Positions 14,220 through 21,095 of a stretch of 24,813 bases of DNA are shown piece by piece. The stretch comes from an uncultured Veillonella sp. (lineage in GTDB: Bacteria > Bacillota > Negativicutes > Veillonellales > Veillonellaceae): positions 1 through 24,813 of the forward strand of contig USQK01000021.1 in assembly GCA_900556785.1 (NCBI GenBank), read 5' to 3'. Position numbers and translations under genes: made by a program. The first letter of the stretch is position 1; each line of letters opens with the position of its first letter. The notes under the pieces are model-generated. The model did not search any database, had not been told where the DNA came from, and saw only the letters and a list, made by a program, of their open reading frames with translations.

Positions 14220-15083
14220 TTATTTAAGATCTAGCTCTTTTAAGTATGCCTTGAAGTTTTCACCTAATTCTTCATTGCGCAATGCATACTCAACAGTAGC
14301 TTTCAAGTAACCTAGTTTATCACCTGTATCGTAACGAATGCCTTCATAGGCCAATGCATACGTGTCAGTTTTAGATGCTGCTAACGCATCAGTCAATTGA
14401 ACCTCATTACCTACGCCTGGTTTTGTATTTTCCAAAATATTGAAAATATCTGGCGTTAAAATGTAACGACCTAATACTGCTAGTGTAGATGGTGCATCTT
14501 CTTTTTTTGGTTTTTCCACCAAATTATGAACGCGATATAAATTATCCGCCAATGCTTCACCGGATACGATACCATAAGAGCTAACTTTATCTTCCGGTAC
14601 AAATTGAGCCCCTAGAATAATACCAGGATGTTCATCGTAACACTCAATTAACTGTTTTAAGCATGGATTTTCAGGATTATATACAATATCATCACCAAGC
14701 AACACAGCAAATGGTTCATCACCAATAAAGGCTTTAGCACATAGTACAGCATCACCAAGACCACGTGGTGCCTTTTGGCGGATAAAGTGAACCTTAATAT
14801 CTGCTAAATCCTTAATCATAGCCAACTGTTTATTTTTACCTTGGCTTTGTAACAATAATTCTAATTCAACACTGCTATCGAAATGGTCTTCAATAGCACG
14901 TTTATTACGACCTGTAATGATTAGGATTTCTTCAATACCAGAATCTAGTGCTTCTTTCACAATATATTGGATAGCTGGTGTATCTACAATAGGAAGCATT
15001 TCCTTTGGTTGTGCTTTAGTAGCTGGTAAGAACCGTGTACCAAAGCCAGCTGCTGGAATAACGGCCTTTCTAATACGTTGCAT
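14220..15083 (-). CDS. galU: UTP-glucose-1-phosphate uridylyltransferase GalU
   Basis: This 287-residue cytoplasmic enzyme makes UDP-glucose from UTP and glucose-1-phosphate. The nucleotidyltransferase signature AAGFGTRFLPATKAQPKEMLPI is at residues 11-32. It is followed by GIEEILIITGRNK, PRGLGDAVLCAK, FAVLLGDDIV, the GalU-type LVEKPK, GRYILTPDIF, GVGNEVQLTDA and a late YDTGDKLGYLKA; together these are diagnostic. Length is normal. The start ATG has AGGAGATAACT directly upstream, and the gene starts 13 bases after the stop of the LptD-like gene. Its product feeds GalE and surface polysaccharide synthesis, which fits the envelope gene beside it. A terminator follows. Confidence 0.96.
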   Translation of the reverse strand: MQRIRKAVIPAAGFGTRFLPATKAQPKEMLPIVDTPAIQYIVKEALDSGIEEILIITGRNKRAIEDHFDSSVELELLLQSQGKNKQLAMIKDLADIKVHFIRQKAPRGLGDAVLCAKAFIGDEPFAVLLGDDIVYNPENPCLKQLIECYDEHPGIILGAQFVPEDKVSSYGIVSGEALADNLYRVHNLVEKPKKEDAPSTLAVLGRYILTPDIFNILENTKPGVGNEVQLTDALAASKTDTYALAYEGIRYDTGDKLGYLKATVEYALRNEELGENFKAYLKELDLK

Positions 15084-15096
15084 AGTTATCTCCTAA

Positions 15097-16650
15097 TTAA
15101 AAGTCTTTGCCCACAAATTTGATCTTCCATTGATCATTGTTGCTTCTATGAGCATCTCTATATGTCAAATACATATCAAAGGAATGCAAATCACGATGCC
15201 ATGTATAGTACACAGAATCAATGTCACCACTCATCATATTTGTTTTCACACTGACAGAAACATCATCCAAGCGAGTTAATTTATAAGAGCCACCATAAAT
15301 AAGCTCCTTAGGAAGCTCTGTGGTATCGAATCGATATGGAGAGTTGTTATAAGAAATATTACGTTGATTATAACTAACCCATACATTAGCACGATTTCCC
15401 ACTTTAGATTGGAAACGAGCGCCCCAATAAGGCATGCTACGAATCGTACCATTATAACCATAATAATCTCGTTGGTAACCACCTAAGAAACGTAAATCTG
15501 CATTTTTCCAAAGCTTAATTGGATCATGAGATACTTCTGTATAATACTCTTTATGAGAACCTTTTACAGAACCCTCTTTCCAATAGCCCGCGTTTACACC
15601 ACCACGTACAGTAACAGGAGATTTACCAACATGATATGTATGAGTATCTAAACGAACTTCACCAATCTTTTCTACCCATACAGTTTCATCGTTATACTCA
15701 TTAGATTCTTTACTGTAACCTATGGATGCAGTAGCCCAAGGCAAATAATGTCTATAGCCTACTTTTGGTTTAAATCCAGACTTTGAATACCAACGGTAAT
15801 CAATATAGGCTTCACCATGCTTACCGATTGGATACTCTGTACTACCATGCAAACCAATGCCATCATCACTACTATATGTAGGTTTTGGAACCAAGGAAAA
15901 AATACTAAATTTACCCTCTTTATCATGACGAAGAGATGCTGTATAAGAAGGCAAAGATAAAACCTTGAAGTTTTTAATATAGAAGGATGGTTTTTTGATA
16001 ACTACTTTATCGCCAGGATATACCTTGATATCTTGACCTTCTACACGATAGTCAGGTGTATGTTTAAAAGCCATCGCATGTTTTGTGGTAACCATGCCTT
16101 TTTCCATATGACCAGTTTCACCATCAAATGTAGCATTTTGCCCTTTTACATAGTAAGGGTCATTCCAACCAAAAGCTTGATTGGCTGTAAAATGGTGATC
16201 ACTAGTACGATATGTCATATTTTGACCTGTAATATCCTTAGTTTTACCACCATTTTCTAAAAAGTGATATCCACCAACAGTACGATATTCTGTAGTTTTC
16301 GTATTACCTTCTATACGCGGAGACATCAAAGTTTGATTACCTTGGGTCACTACTACATCACCTTGTGCATATACATCACCAGTGGACCCTGTATAGGACA
16401 TTTTATCTGCATCAATACGAGTCGGCAACTGTTCTGTAGGTTGATTGGACTTTGCCTTTTCACCACGACGTACAACACGGATATTACTATTGTCAGGTGT
16501 AGATGCTTTAGAGATTTCTCCAAGATAGGATTGATCAACGCTATCCAATTGATCTTGATATACCGTGGTTGACTCTGTAGCGGCCCATACTGGTTGTGCT
16601 AAACAGAAAACACATGCCGCTGCCAGCCATTGTACTTTACGTTTCCTCAT
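15097..16650 (-). CDS. LptD/OstA-like outer-membrane protein
   Basis: This 517-residue protein has a Sec signal peptide (MRKRKVQWLAAACVFCLAQPVWA, cut near residue 23). Residues about 75-235 fit an OstA-type periplasmic domain: RIDADKMSYTGSTGDVYAQG, VVVTQGNQTL, then KGQNATFDGETGHMEKG and VEGQDIKVYPGDKVVIKKPS. The remainder is rich in alternating aromatic/hydrophilic strands (YRWYSKSGFKPKVGYRHY, GGYQRDYYGYNG) and ends in Phe, as outer-membrane beta-barrels do. LptD inserts LPS into the outer membrane with LptE. This protein is much shorter than E. coli LptD (about 780), and its mature part has no Cys, so it cannot form the LptD disulfides. It may be the organism's LptD or a paralogue. galU follows after 13 bases. 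The Shine-Dalgarno (AGGAG) is somewhat distant, 11 bases. Confidence 0.8.
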   Translation of the reverse strand: MRKRKVQWLAAACVFCLAQPVWAATESTTVYQDQLDSVDQSYLGEISKASTPDNSNIRVVRRGEKAKSNQPTEQLPTRIDADKMSYTGSTGDVYAQGDVVVTQGNQTLMSPRIEGNTKTTEYRTVGGYHFLENGGKTKDITGQNMTYRTSDHHFTANQAFGWNDPYYVKGQNATFDGETGHMEKGMVTTKHAMAFKHTPDYRVEGQDIKVYPGDKVVIKKPSFYIKNFKVLSLPSYTASLRHDKEGKFSIFSLVPKPTYSSDDGIGLHGSTEYPIGKHGEAYIDYRWYSKSGFKPKVGYRHYLPWATASIGYSKESNEYNDETVWVEKIGEVRLDTHTYHVGKSPVTVRGGVNAGYWKEGSVKGSHKEYYTEVSHDPIKLWKNADLRFLGGYQRDYYGYNGTIRSMPYWGARFQSKVGNRANVWVSYNQRNISYNNSPYRFDTTELPKELIYGGSYKLTRLDDVSVSVKTNMMSGDIDSVYYTWHRDLHSFDMYLTYRDAHRSNNDQWKIKFVGKDF

Positions 16651-16687
16651 GGTTACTAGAACTCCTATTACTTTAAGAATTTGTTAA

Positions 16688-17800
16688 TTATTGATTACGC
16701 TTTACAACAACGATAGGTTGAGAAACATTTTCTACAGGTTCTTCTGGCTCCTCAACTGCTGTAGTATCTTCAGCTATAGCTGCATTTTCATCAGTATCAT
16801 TATTTTCTACATATTCTTCAGATTCACCTGTTGTATTAGGTACAGTTACAGCATCAGCTAATTCATCATCACTATGAGCTAACCCATCGCCACCAATAAC
16901 AAGACCTTGAATTGTTACGGAATCTTGAGGTTGTACATATACAGTAGCACCAGCTGGGTACTCAATATTTTTACCTTTGATGAAAGCGCCCCCTACAAGC
17001 CCAACAGGACCGAGTAGAACTGCGCCCGCTACAGATGCACCTGCTGCTTTAACTTCACTACGGGTTTTATCCTTAGCCTCTTTACCTTGTACAGCAGTAA
17101 ATTCTGTACCATCAATAGCTGGGATTGTATCAAATGTAATATCTAACGCACCATTACGACCAAAGGAACGAGCCTTTTTCAAAGAAGTAATTGTTCCGGA
17201 GCCTACAGTGCCCGCAGGTACTAATAAGACATTGCCATCCATTACATTTTCTGCAACAGTAAAGGATATAGTGTCACCTTCATGACTAGTTTTAGAAGAA
17301 ACCGCTTCATTTAGAGTCACTTTGAACACTTGATTACCAGACAATGTACCTACTTGGTTAGTAAGAGCCACATTGCTACCATATACCTTTGTCTTCAAAG
17401 AGATAATACGTTTTTGTAAGGAACCGCTACCAATGCGACCATTAACGCTACGTTCCATCTTTTCTACACGGTCTACAAGAGATCCTGCGTTAATGCTATT
17501 TTGATATGTATATTCCAATGCATCCATTTCTTCGCGCAAAGAAATATTAGTACCACTGCCTTCTACAGAATTGTAGAGGGAGTCAACACGTTTACTCAAT
17601 GTTGCGGAATTACCATTGAAACCAGTACCATACACGGTTTCATCAAGTTGATTAATGCGGTCCACAACAGCACCATCTTGTACGGCTCCATATACAGTAG
17701 TTTCTAAAACATTTGTTTTTTCAGTTACTGTACCAGGAGCGGCAAATGCAGTGCCTGAAATTAGGGATGCCATTAAAAGTGTAAGTACTTGTTTCTTCAT
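16688..17800 (-). CDS. Secreted repeat protein of unknown function
   Basis: I do not recognise this 370-residue protein. It has a clear signal peptide (MKKQVLTLLMASLISGTAFA, cut after residue 20). Residues 32-153 are six degenerate repeats of about 20 residues, each with a Leu start, a VYG/VEG/VNG-like turn and a (D/K)R(I/V)-type end; examples are LETTVYGAVQDGAVVDRINQ and MERSVNGRIGSGSLQKRIIS. Residues about 158-300 form a beta-rich domain (LLVPAGTVGSGTITSLKKAR, FGRNGALDITFDTI) interrupted by an Ala/Gly-rich hydrophobic stretch (ASVAGAVLLGPVGLVGGAFI). The C-terminus is acidic and low-complexity. The ATG at 17800 is chosen because GGAGG precedes it by 5 bases. LptD-like follows after 37 bases, suggesting an envelope role. 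Confidence 0.8.
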   Translation of the reverse strand: MKKQVLTLLMASLISGTAFAAPGTVTEKTNVLETTVYGAVQDGAVVDRINQLDETVYGTGFNGNSATLSKRVDSLYNSVEGSGTNISLREEMDALEYTYQNSINAGSLVDRVEKMERSVNGRIGSGSLQKRIISLKTKVYGSNVALTNQVGTLSGNQVFKVTLNEAVSSKTSHEGDTISFTVAENVMDGNVLLVPAGTVGSGTITSLKKARSFGRNGALDITFDTIPAIDGTEFTAVQGKEAKDKTRSEVKAAGASVAGAVLLGPVGLVGGAFIKGKNIEYPAGATVYVQPQDSVTIQGLVIGGDGLAHSDDELADAVTVPNTTGESEEYVENNDTDENAAIAEDTTAVEEPEEPVENVSQPIVVVKRNQ

Positions 17801-17843
17801 AAATTCCTCCACAATGTATCTAATGTATAACTGTTATACAACA

Positions 17844-17875
17844 GAATAAGCACGGGCCTAAGACCGTGCTTATTC
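17844..17875. terminator. Hairpin after the 148-residue secreted-protein gene
   Basis: GAATAAGCACGG (17844-17855) and CCGTGCTTATTC (17864-17875) form a perfect 12-bp stem with an 8-base loop, 34 bases beyond the stop of the 148-residue gene and 44 bases before the repeat-protein ATG. The minus-strand side lacks a good T-tract (TTCTGTTGTATAAC), so terminator function is likely but not certain. Confidence 0.6.
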
Positions 17876-17908
17876 CCTGAGTCTATCAATTTATATGCTC
17901 AGTGGCCA

Positions 17909-18355
17909 TTAAATTTTCAAATCAATAATCGCAGATACACCTACGCCTTGAACACGAGATGCACCAACTGGGTTTGTGCTATTAACAGGAACTAATCCTT
18001 TTACACGAACCATACCATTAAAGCTACCTTCTACTTGAGCAACAGCTTTAACTTCTTCAATGCTAGAAGCAGGCCCAGTAACTTGAGCCGCACCGATATA
18101 ACCTTTTGTACCAATACTGATAATAGGAACTACTTTAGTTGTATATTCAGTACTCAAGTTATTTTGTTTCAATAATTTATTTAGGAAAGAGTCAATTTGT
18201 GGACCAAATTTATTAACAACAATGCCGATACCACCAATTTTAGCTGCACCACCAAGAATGCTACTAAGTCCACCAGCTTGAGTTGTCAAGATGCCACCAA
18301 ATGCAGTTGTAGTTAAACAAATCCCTAGAACAGCTGTAATAATCTTCTTTTTCAT
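17909..18355 (-). CDS. Small secreted protein of unknown function
   Basis: This is a 148-residue protein that I cannot place in a family. It starts with a signal peptide (MKKKIITAVLGICLTTTAFG, probably cut near residue 27 after TTQA). Next is a Gly/Ile-rich amphipathic stretch (GGLSSILGGAAKIGGIGIVV). The C-terminal half looks beta-rich, with repeated V-A/R-V-x-G elements: GYIGAAQVTGP, AVAQVEGSFNGMVRVKGLVP, ASRVQGVGVSAIIDLKI. The start ATG has AGGAGG 6 bases upstream. It sits alone, with a 258-base gap upstream and a hairpin after it, so it is probably monocistronic. The genes after it encode envelope proteins, so a periplasmic or outer-membrane location is likely. Confidence 0.8.
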   Translation of the reverse strand: MKKKIITAVLGICLTTTAFGGILTTQAGGLSSILGGAAKIGGIGIVVNKFGPQIDSFLNKLLKQNNLSTEYTTKVVPIISIGTKGYIGAAQVTGPASSIEEVKAVAQVEGSFNGMVRVKGLVPVNSTNPVGASRVQGVGVSAIIDLKI

Positions 18356-18495
18356 AATAAGCCTCCTATAGATACTTATATTTTAACAAATTCTATACAT
18401 AGATTCTAGTGAAAGTATAAGAACTTACACATAAAGATACTAGCATTGTATAAAAGTCCGATGAACAATCAATGAATTTTACACAACTTAATTTA

Positions 18496-18524
18496 ATGCT
18501 ACTATCATAAAGGATTATTGTCAA
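18496..18524 (-). promoter_or_regulatory. Candidate promoter in the gap upstream of the 148-residue gene
   Basis: The gap 18356-18613 contains no plausible gene. On the minus strand a perfect -35 TTGACA (18524-18519) is followed after 17 bases by TAGCAT (18501-18496), a weak -10. A second possibility nearer the gene is TTGATT, 16 bases, TACAAT. One of these probably drives the 148-residue gene, with a long untranslated leader. No clear terminator for hypE is visible in the gap. Confidence 0.35.
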
Positions 18525-18613
18525 TATCTACTATTCTTCACAATCTATAAGTACAAAAATTCTTTTTATACATTTAAAATCAGCTAAATATAAAATAATC
18601 TTAGTCTATATAA

Positions 18614-19621
18614 TTAACAGATACGAGGGACTTGATCTTCACCTAACAAATCAATTAAACGGACACCACCAATTGCGGTTTGCAATCCAACCTTGCCAAT
18701 ATTTTTATCTAATGTTTTACCGATTAATACAGCTTCTTTACCTTCTTCAAAGCCACGAAGAATAGATAAAACTTCATCAGTAACCGATGGGTCTACCACG
18801 AGTACTACCTTACCTTCATTAGCTAAATATAATGGATCATACCCTAAAATATCACAAACAGATTGCACTTCAGCGTGAATCGGTATAGCTGCTTCGTCCA
18901 CCTTAATACCAACTTGACTTTGGTCTGCAATTTCTTTTAAAACAGTACCTAAACCACCACGTGTAGGATCTCGCAATAGAGCCACTTGAGGCCCCACTTT
19001 ATCAAGTACGGCATGGACCATATTGTTTAAAGGGGCACAGTCAGTTTTTAAAGAATCAGATAGGTCTAATCCAAACCGTTGTCCCATAACAGCAATAGAA
19101 TGATCCCCTATAGCACCAGATAAGATAACATCCATTCCCGGCTTTACGCGATGTGGACCAATATCTATCCCTGTTGGAATCATACCAATCCCCGCAGTAT
19201 TTATGTAGATTTTGTCTGCCTCACCCTTTTTAACAACCTTAGTGTCACCTGTAACAATTTGTACATTTGCAGTTTTTGCCATATCTGACATGGTATGAAG
19301 GATTTCATCTAACTCATTAAAGGCAAGGCCTTCTTCTAAAATGAGCCCACAACTCAAGTATTGTGGAATAGCACCATTCATAGCTAAATCATTCACTGTA
19401 CCACATACAGCTAATTTACCAATATTTCCGCCAGGGAAAAACGCTGGTTGTACTACATAGGAATCTGTAGAGAACGCCATACGTCCTGCTGTAACGGGAA
19501 ATTGAGCACCATCGTGTAAAGGAGCTAATAAATCATTTGTAAAATATTTCAAAATAAAACGCTCGGTCAACTCATGACTATATCGACCACCGTTTCCATG
19601 GACTAAGCGAACTCGCTCCAT
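18614..19621 (-). CDS. hypE: Hydrogenase maturation protein HypE
   Basis: This 335-residue enzyme dehydrates the carbamoyl group carried on its own C-terminal Cys to a thiocyanate, which becomes a cyanide ligand of the [NiFe]-hydrogenase iron. The sequence ends in PRIC, the required C-terminal motif. The PurM-like ATP-binding fold is shown by VRLVHGNGGR, FSTDSYVVQPAFFPGGNIG, VCGTVNDLAMNGA, IVTGDTKVV, LRDPTRGGLGTVL and YLANEGKVV. The ATG at 19621 is chosen because GGAGG lies 7 bases upstream and family members begin at about this point; an in-frame extension of 19 codons lies inside hypD and lacks support. Only one base separates it from the hypD stop, so it is translationally coupled. Confidence 0.96.
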   Translation of the reverse strand: MERVRLVHGNGGRYSHELTERFILKYFTNDLLAPLHDGAQFPVTAGRMAFSTDSYVVQPAFFPGGNIGKLAVCGTVNDLAMNGAIPQYLSCGLILEEGLAFNELDEILHTMSDMAKTANVQIVTGDTKVVKKGEADKIYINTAGIGMIPTGIDIGPHRVKPGMDVILSGAIGDHSIAVMGQRFGLDLSDSLKTDCAPLNNMVHAVLDKVGPQVALLRDPTRGGLGTVLKEIADQSQVGIKVDEAAIPIHAEVQSVCDILGYDPLYLANEGKVVLVVDPSVTDEVLSILRGFEEGKEAVLIGKTLDKNIGKVGLQTAIGGVRLIDLLGEDQVPRIC

Positions 19622-19622
19622 A

Positions 19623-20741
19623 TTAATCCTCCCACGTCGATCCACCACTGGAATAACCATATTTATACCATGCAGCACAACTACCTTCTACAGATACCAT
19701 GCAGGCACCAACTGGATGGTCAGCAGTACAACTTTTACCAAATAATGGACATTCACTCGGTTTAATAAGACCTTGCAATACACGGCCACATTGACAACCC
19801 TTCGGATCAAGAGAAGGTCGTTCAAGATGGATAGGTAATGCACGTTCTACATCATAGGCTGCATATTCGTCCTTTAATCTTAAACCAGAATTTGGAATGA
19901 CACCTATACCACGCCACGCATCATCACATACATCATATACCTCTTTGATCATCGCTTGCGCTACGGGATTACCCTTCTGCATAACTACAGAATGATATGT
20001 ATTGCCTACTATAAAATTACTAGTTTTACGTTGCTCTAAAATATTTGCTATAGCAGATAAAATTTCAAGTCCATCAAAACCAGCAATACATGATGGTATG
20101 TGATATTCTTCAGATAAGAATTGATATGGTTCTTCTCCAATAATAACACTCACATGACCCGGCAAAATAAAACCATCAATATGACCTTCTTGTTTATCTA
20201 ATAAAGCTCGCAATGCAGGAGGCACTAATTTATGAGATACAAGAAAGAACACGTTCTTCAAGCCTGCTGCATGAACTGCTTTTACAGTTGCACAAATAAC
20301 GGCAATAGTCGTTTCAAAGCCGATAGCTAAAAATACGATTTTCTTTTCCGGATATTTCTTACTAAGTTCTACTACCTCTAAAGGCGTATAAATAACATGG
20401 ATATGGGCGCCCTTTGTTTGAGCTTCACTAAGACTACTATAACTACCTGGCACCTTTAACATATCCCCAAAGGTTGCAATAATAACATCATCACGTTCAG
20501 CATAAGCCAAAGCCTTATCCATATACGTTTGATCCGTTACACATACAGGACATCCTGGTCCACTAACAAGTTCAATGCCACTTGGCAATAACTGACGAAG
20601 ACCTTCACGGAAAATCGATACAGTATGTGTACCACAAACCTCCATAAGTCTCACGGTTTCCCCTGACTTATGAAGAGCATTGATACGTTTTAACAATGCA
20701 TCAGCACTGTTCTGCTTTTCCTGCAAAGTAAGCTTCTTCAA
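19623..20741 (-). CDS. hypD: Hydrogenase maturation protein HypD
   Basis: HypD is the 4Fe-4S scaffold on which, together with HypC, the Fe(CN)2CO unit is assembled. This 372-residue protein has the family motifs MEVCGTHT (Cys36), GPGCPVC (Cys64, Cys67) and GFETTIA. The C-terminal cluster-binding Cys set is CQCG, SECPLFGKSC, GACMVS and EGSCAAW. The start is uncertain: there is no early ATG. TTG at 20741 gives 32 residues before MEVCGTHT, about the usual spacing, but overlaps hypC by 41 bases and has only a poor ribosome-binding site (AGAAG). A TTG 15 codons later is the main alternative. hypE follows after one base. Confidence 0.93.
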   Translation of the reverse strand: MKKLTLQEKQNSADALLKRINALHKSGETVRLMEVCGTHTVSIFREGLRQLLPSGIELVSGPGCPVCVTDQTYMDKALAYAERDDVIIATFGDMLKVPGSYSSLSEAQTKGAHIHVIYTPLEVVELSKKYPEKKIVFLAIGFETTIAVICATVKAVHAAGLKNVFFLVSHKLVPPALRALLDKQEGHIDGFILPGHVSVIIGEEPYQFLSEEYHIPSCIAGFDGLEILSAIANILEQRKTSNFIVGNTYHSVVMQKGNPVAQAMIKEVYDVCDDAWRGIGVIPNSGLRLKDEYAAYDVERALPIHLERPSLDPKGCQCGRVLQGLIKPSECPLFGKSCTADHPVGACMVSVEGSCAAWYKYGYSSGGSTWED

Positions 20742-20952
20742 GTTCTTCTAGCTCCTTAAAGGCCTCTAATGTTTTTTGTGCCTCTTCTTCATCAACAATT
20801 TGTACAGCAAAACCTGCATGGACTAACAACCAGTCCCCTACCTTTGCTTCTGGTACGAGGAGTAAGCTGCAGTCACGGGTAGCACCTGTTAATTCTACAG
20901 TGCCAATAACATCATTCACAGCTATTAACTGTGCTGGTACAGCTAAGCACAT
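20701..20952 (-). CDS. hypC: Hydrogenase maturation chaperone HypC
   Basis: This 83-residue protein is the small chaperone that binds HypD and the hydrogenase large-subunit precursor and delivers the Fe(CN)2CO group. It begins MCLAVPAQ, with the essential Cys2 exposed after Met removal. It also has the family's GTVELTGATRDCSL and VGDWLLVHAGFAVQIVDEEEA. The tail after that (KTLEAFKELEELEEAYFAGKAEQC) is longer and more acidic than in many HypC and ends in Cys. The start ATG has AAGGAG 6 bases upstream. Its 3' end overlaps the likely hypD start by 41 bases. It begins the hypCDE operon, with a possible operator and -10 upstream (21017-21076). Confidence 0.95.
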   Translation of the reverse strand: MCLAVPAQLIAVNDVIGTVELTGATRDCSLLLVPEAKVGDWLLVHAGFAVQIVDEEEAQKTLEAFKELEELEEAYFAGKAEQC

Positions 20953-21016
20953 ATTATCTCCTTATATATTACTTTAATAACTAATTCTATAAGTTTACTT
21001 TTATGTAAGCAAACTC

Positions 21017-21076
21017 ATTATATATAAATATTTCTAATATTATTGTATCACAATTATAGTATTTATTAAGTGATAC
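21017..21076 (-). promoter_or_regulatory. Candidate hypCDE promoter with upstream inverted repeat
   Basis: The 143-base gap between hypF and hypC is very AT-rich. On the minus strand a perfect TATAAT (21022-21017) lies 65 bases before hypC without a recognisable -35. Upstream is an inverted repeat GTATCAC (21045-21051) / GTGATAC (21070-21076) with 18 bases between arms, centred about 50 bases before the predicted start, a usual position for an activator. The regulator is unknown. Confidence 0.4.
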
Positions 21077-21095
21077 TAGCTACATGAGTATATAA

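Noticed and set aside
15276..15482. Short minus-strand frame overlapping the LptD-like gene in another frame
   Set aside because: It overlaps a secure gene entirely and has no ribosome-binding site of its own.
16264..16572. Plus-strand open frame of 102 codons opposite the LptD-like gene
   Set aside because: Composition is that of an antisense frame, there is no ribosome-binding site or family pattern, and it lies wholly over a well-supported gene.
16977..17285. Plus-strand open frame of 102 codons opposite the repeat-protein gene
   Set aside because: Low-complexity Pro/Ala/Ser/Thr content typical of the antisense of a coding region; no independent support.
17831..17844. Small palindrome CTGTTATACAACAG ahead of the repeat-protein gene
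   Set aside because: Five-base arms are too short to claim an operator or terminator in AT-rich DNA.
18356..18613. Possible tiny peptide genes in the gap upstream of the 148-residue gene
   Set aside because: Only 8-11 codon frames exist, without Shine-Dalgarno sequences; the gap is better explained as promoter and leader.
19622..19678. A 19-codon N-terminal extension of HypE
   Set aside because: It lies inside the end of hypD; the ATG at 19621 has GGAGG at good spacing and gives the usual HypE length.
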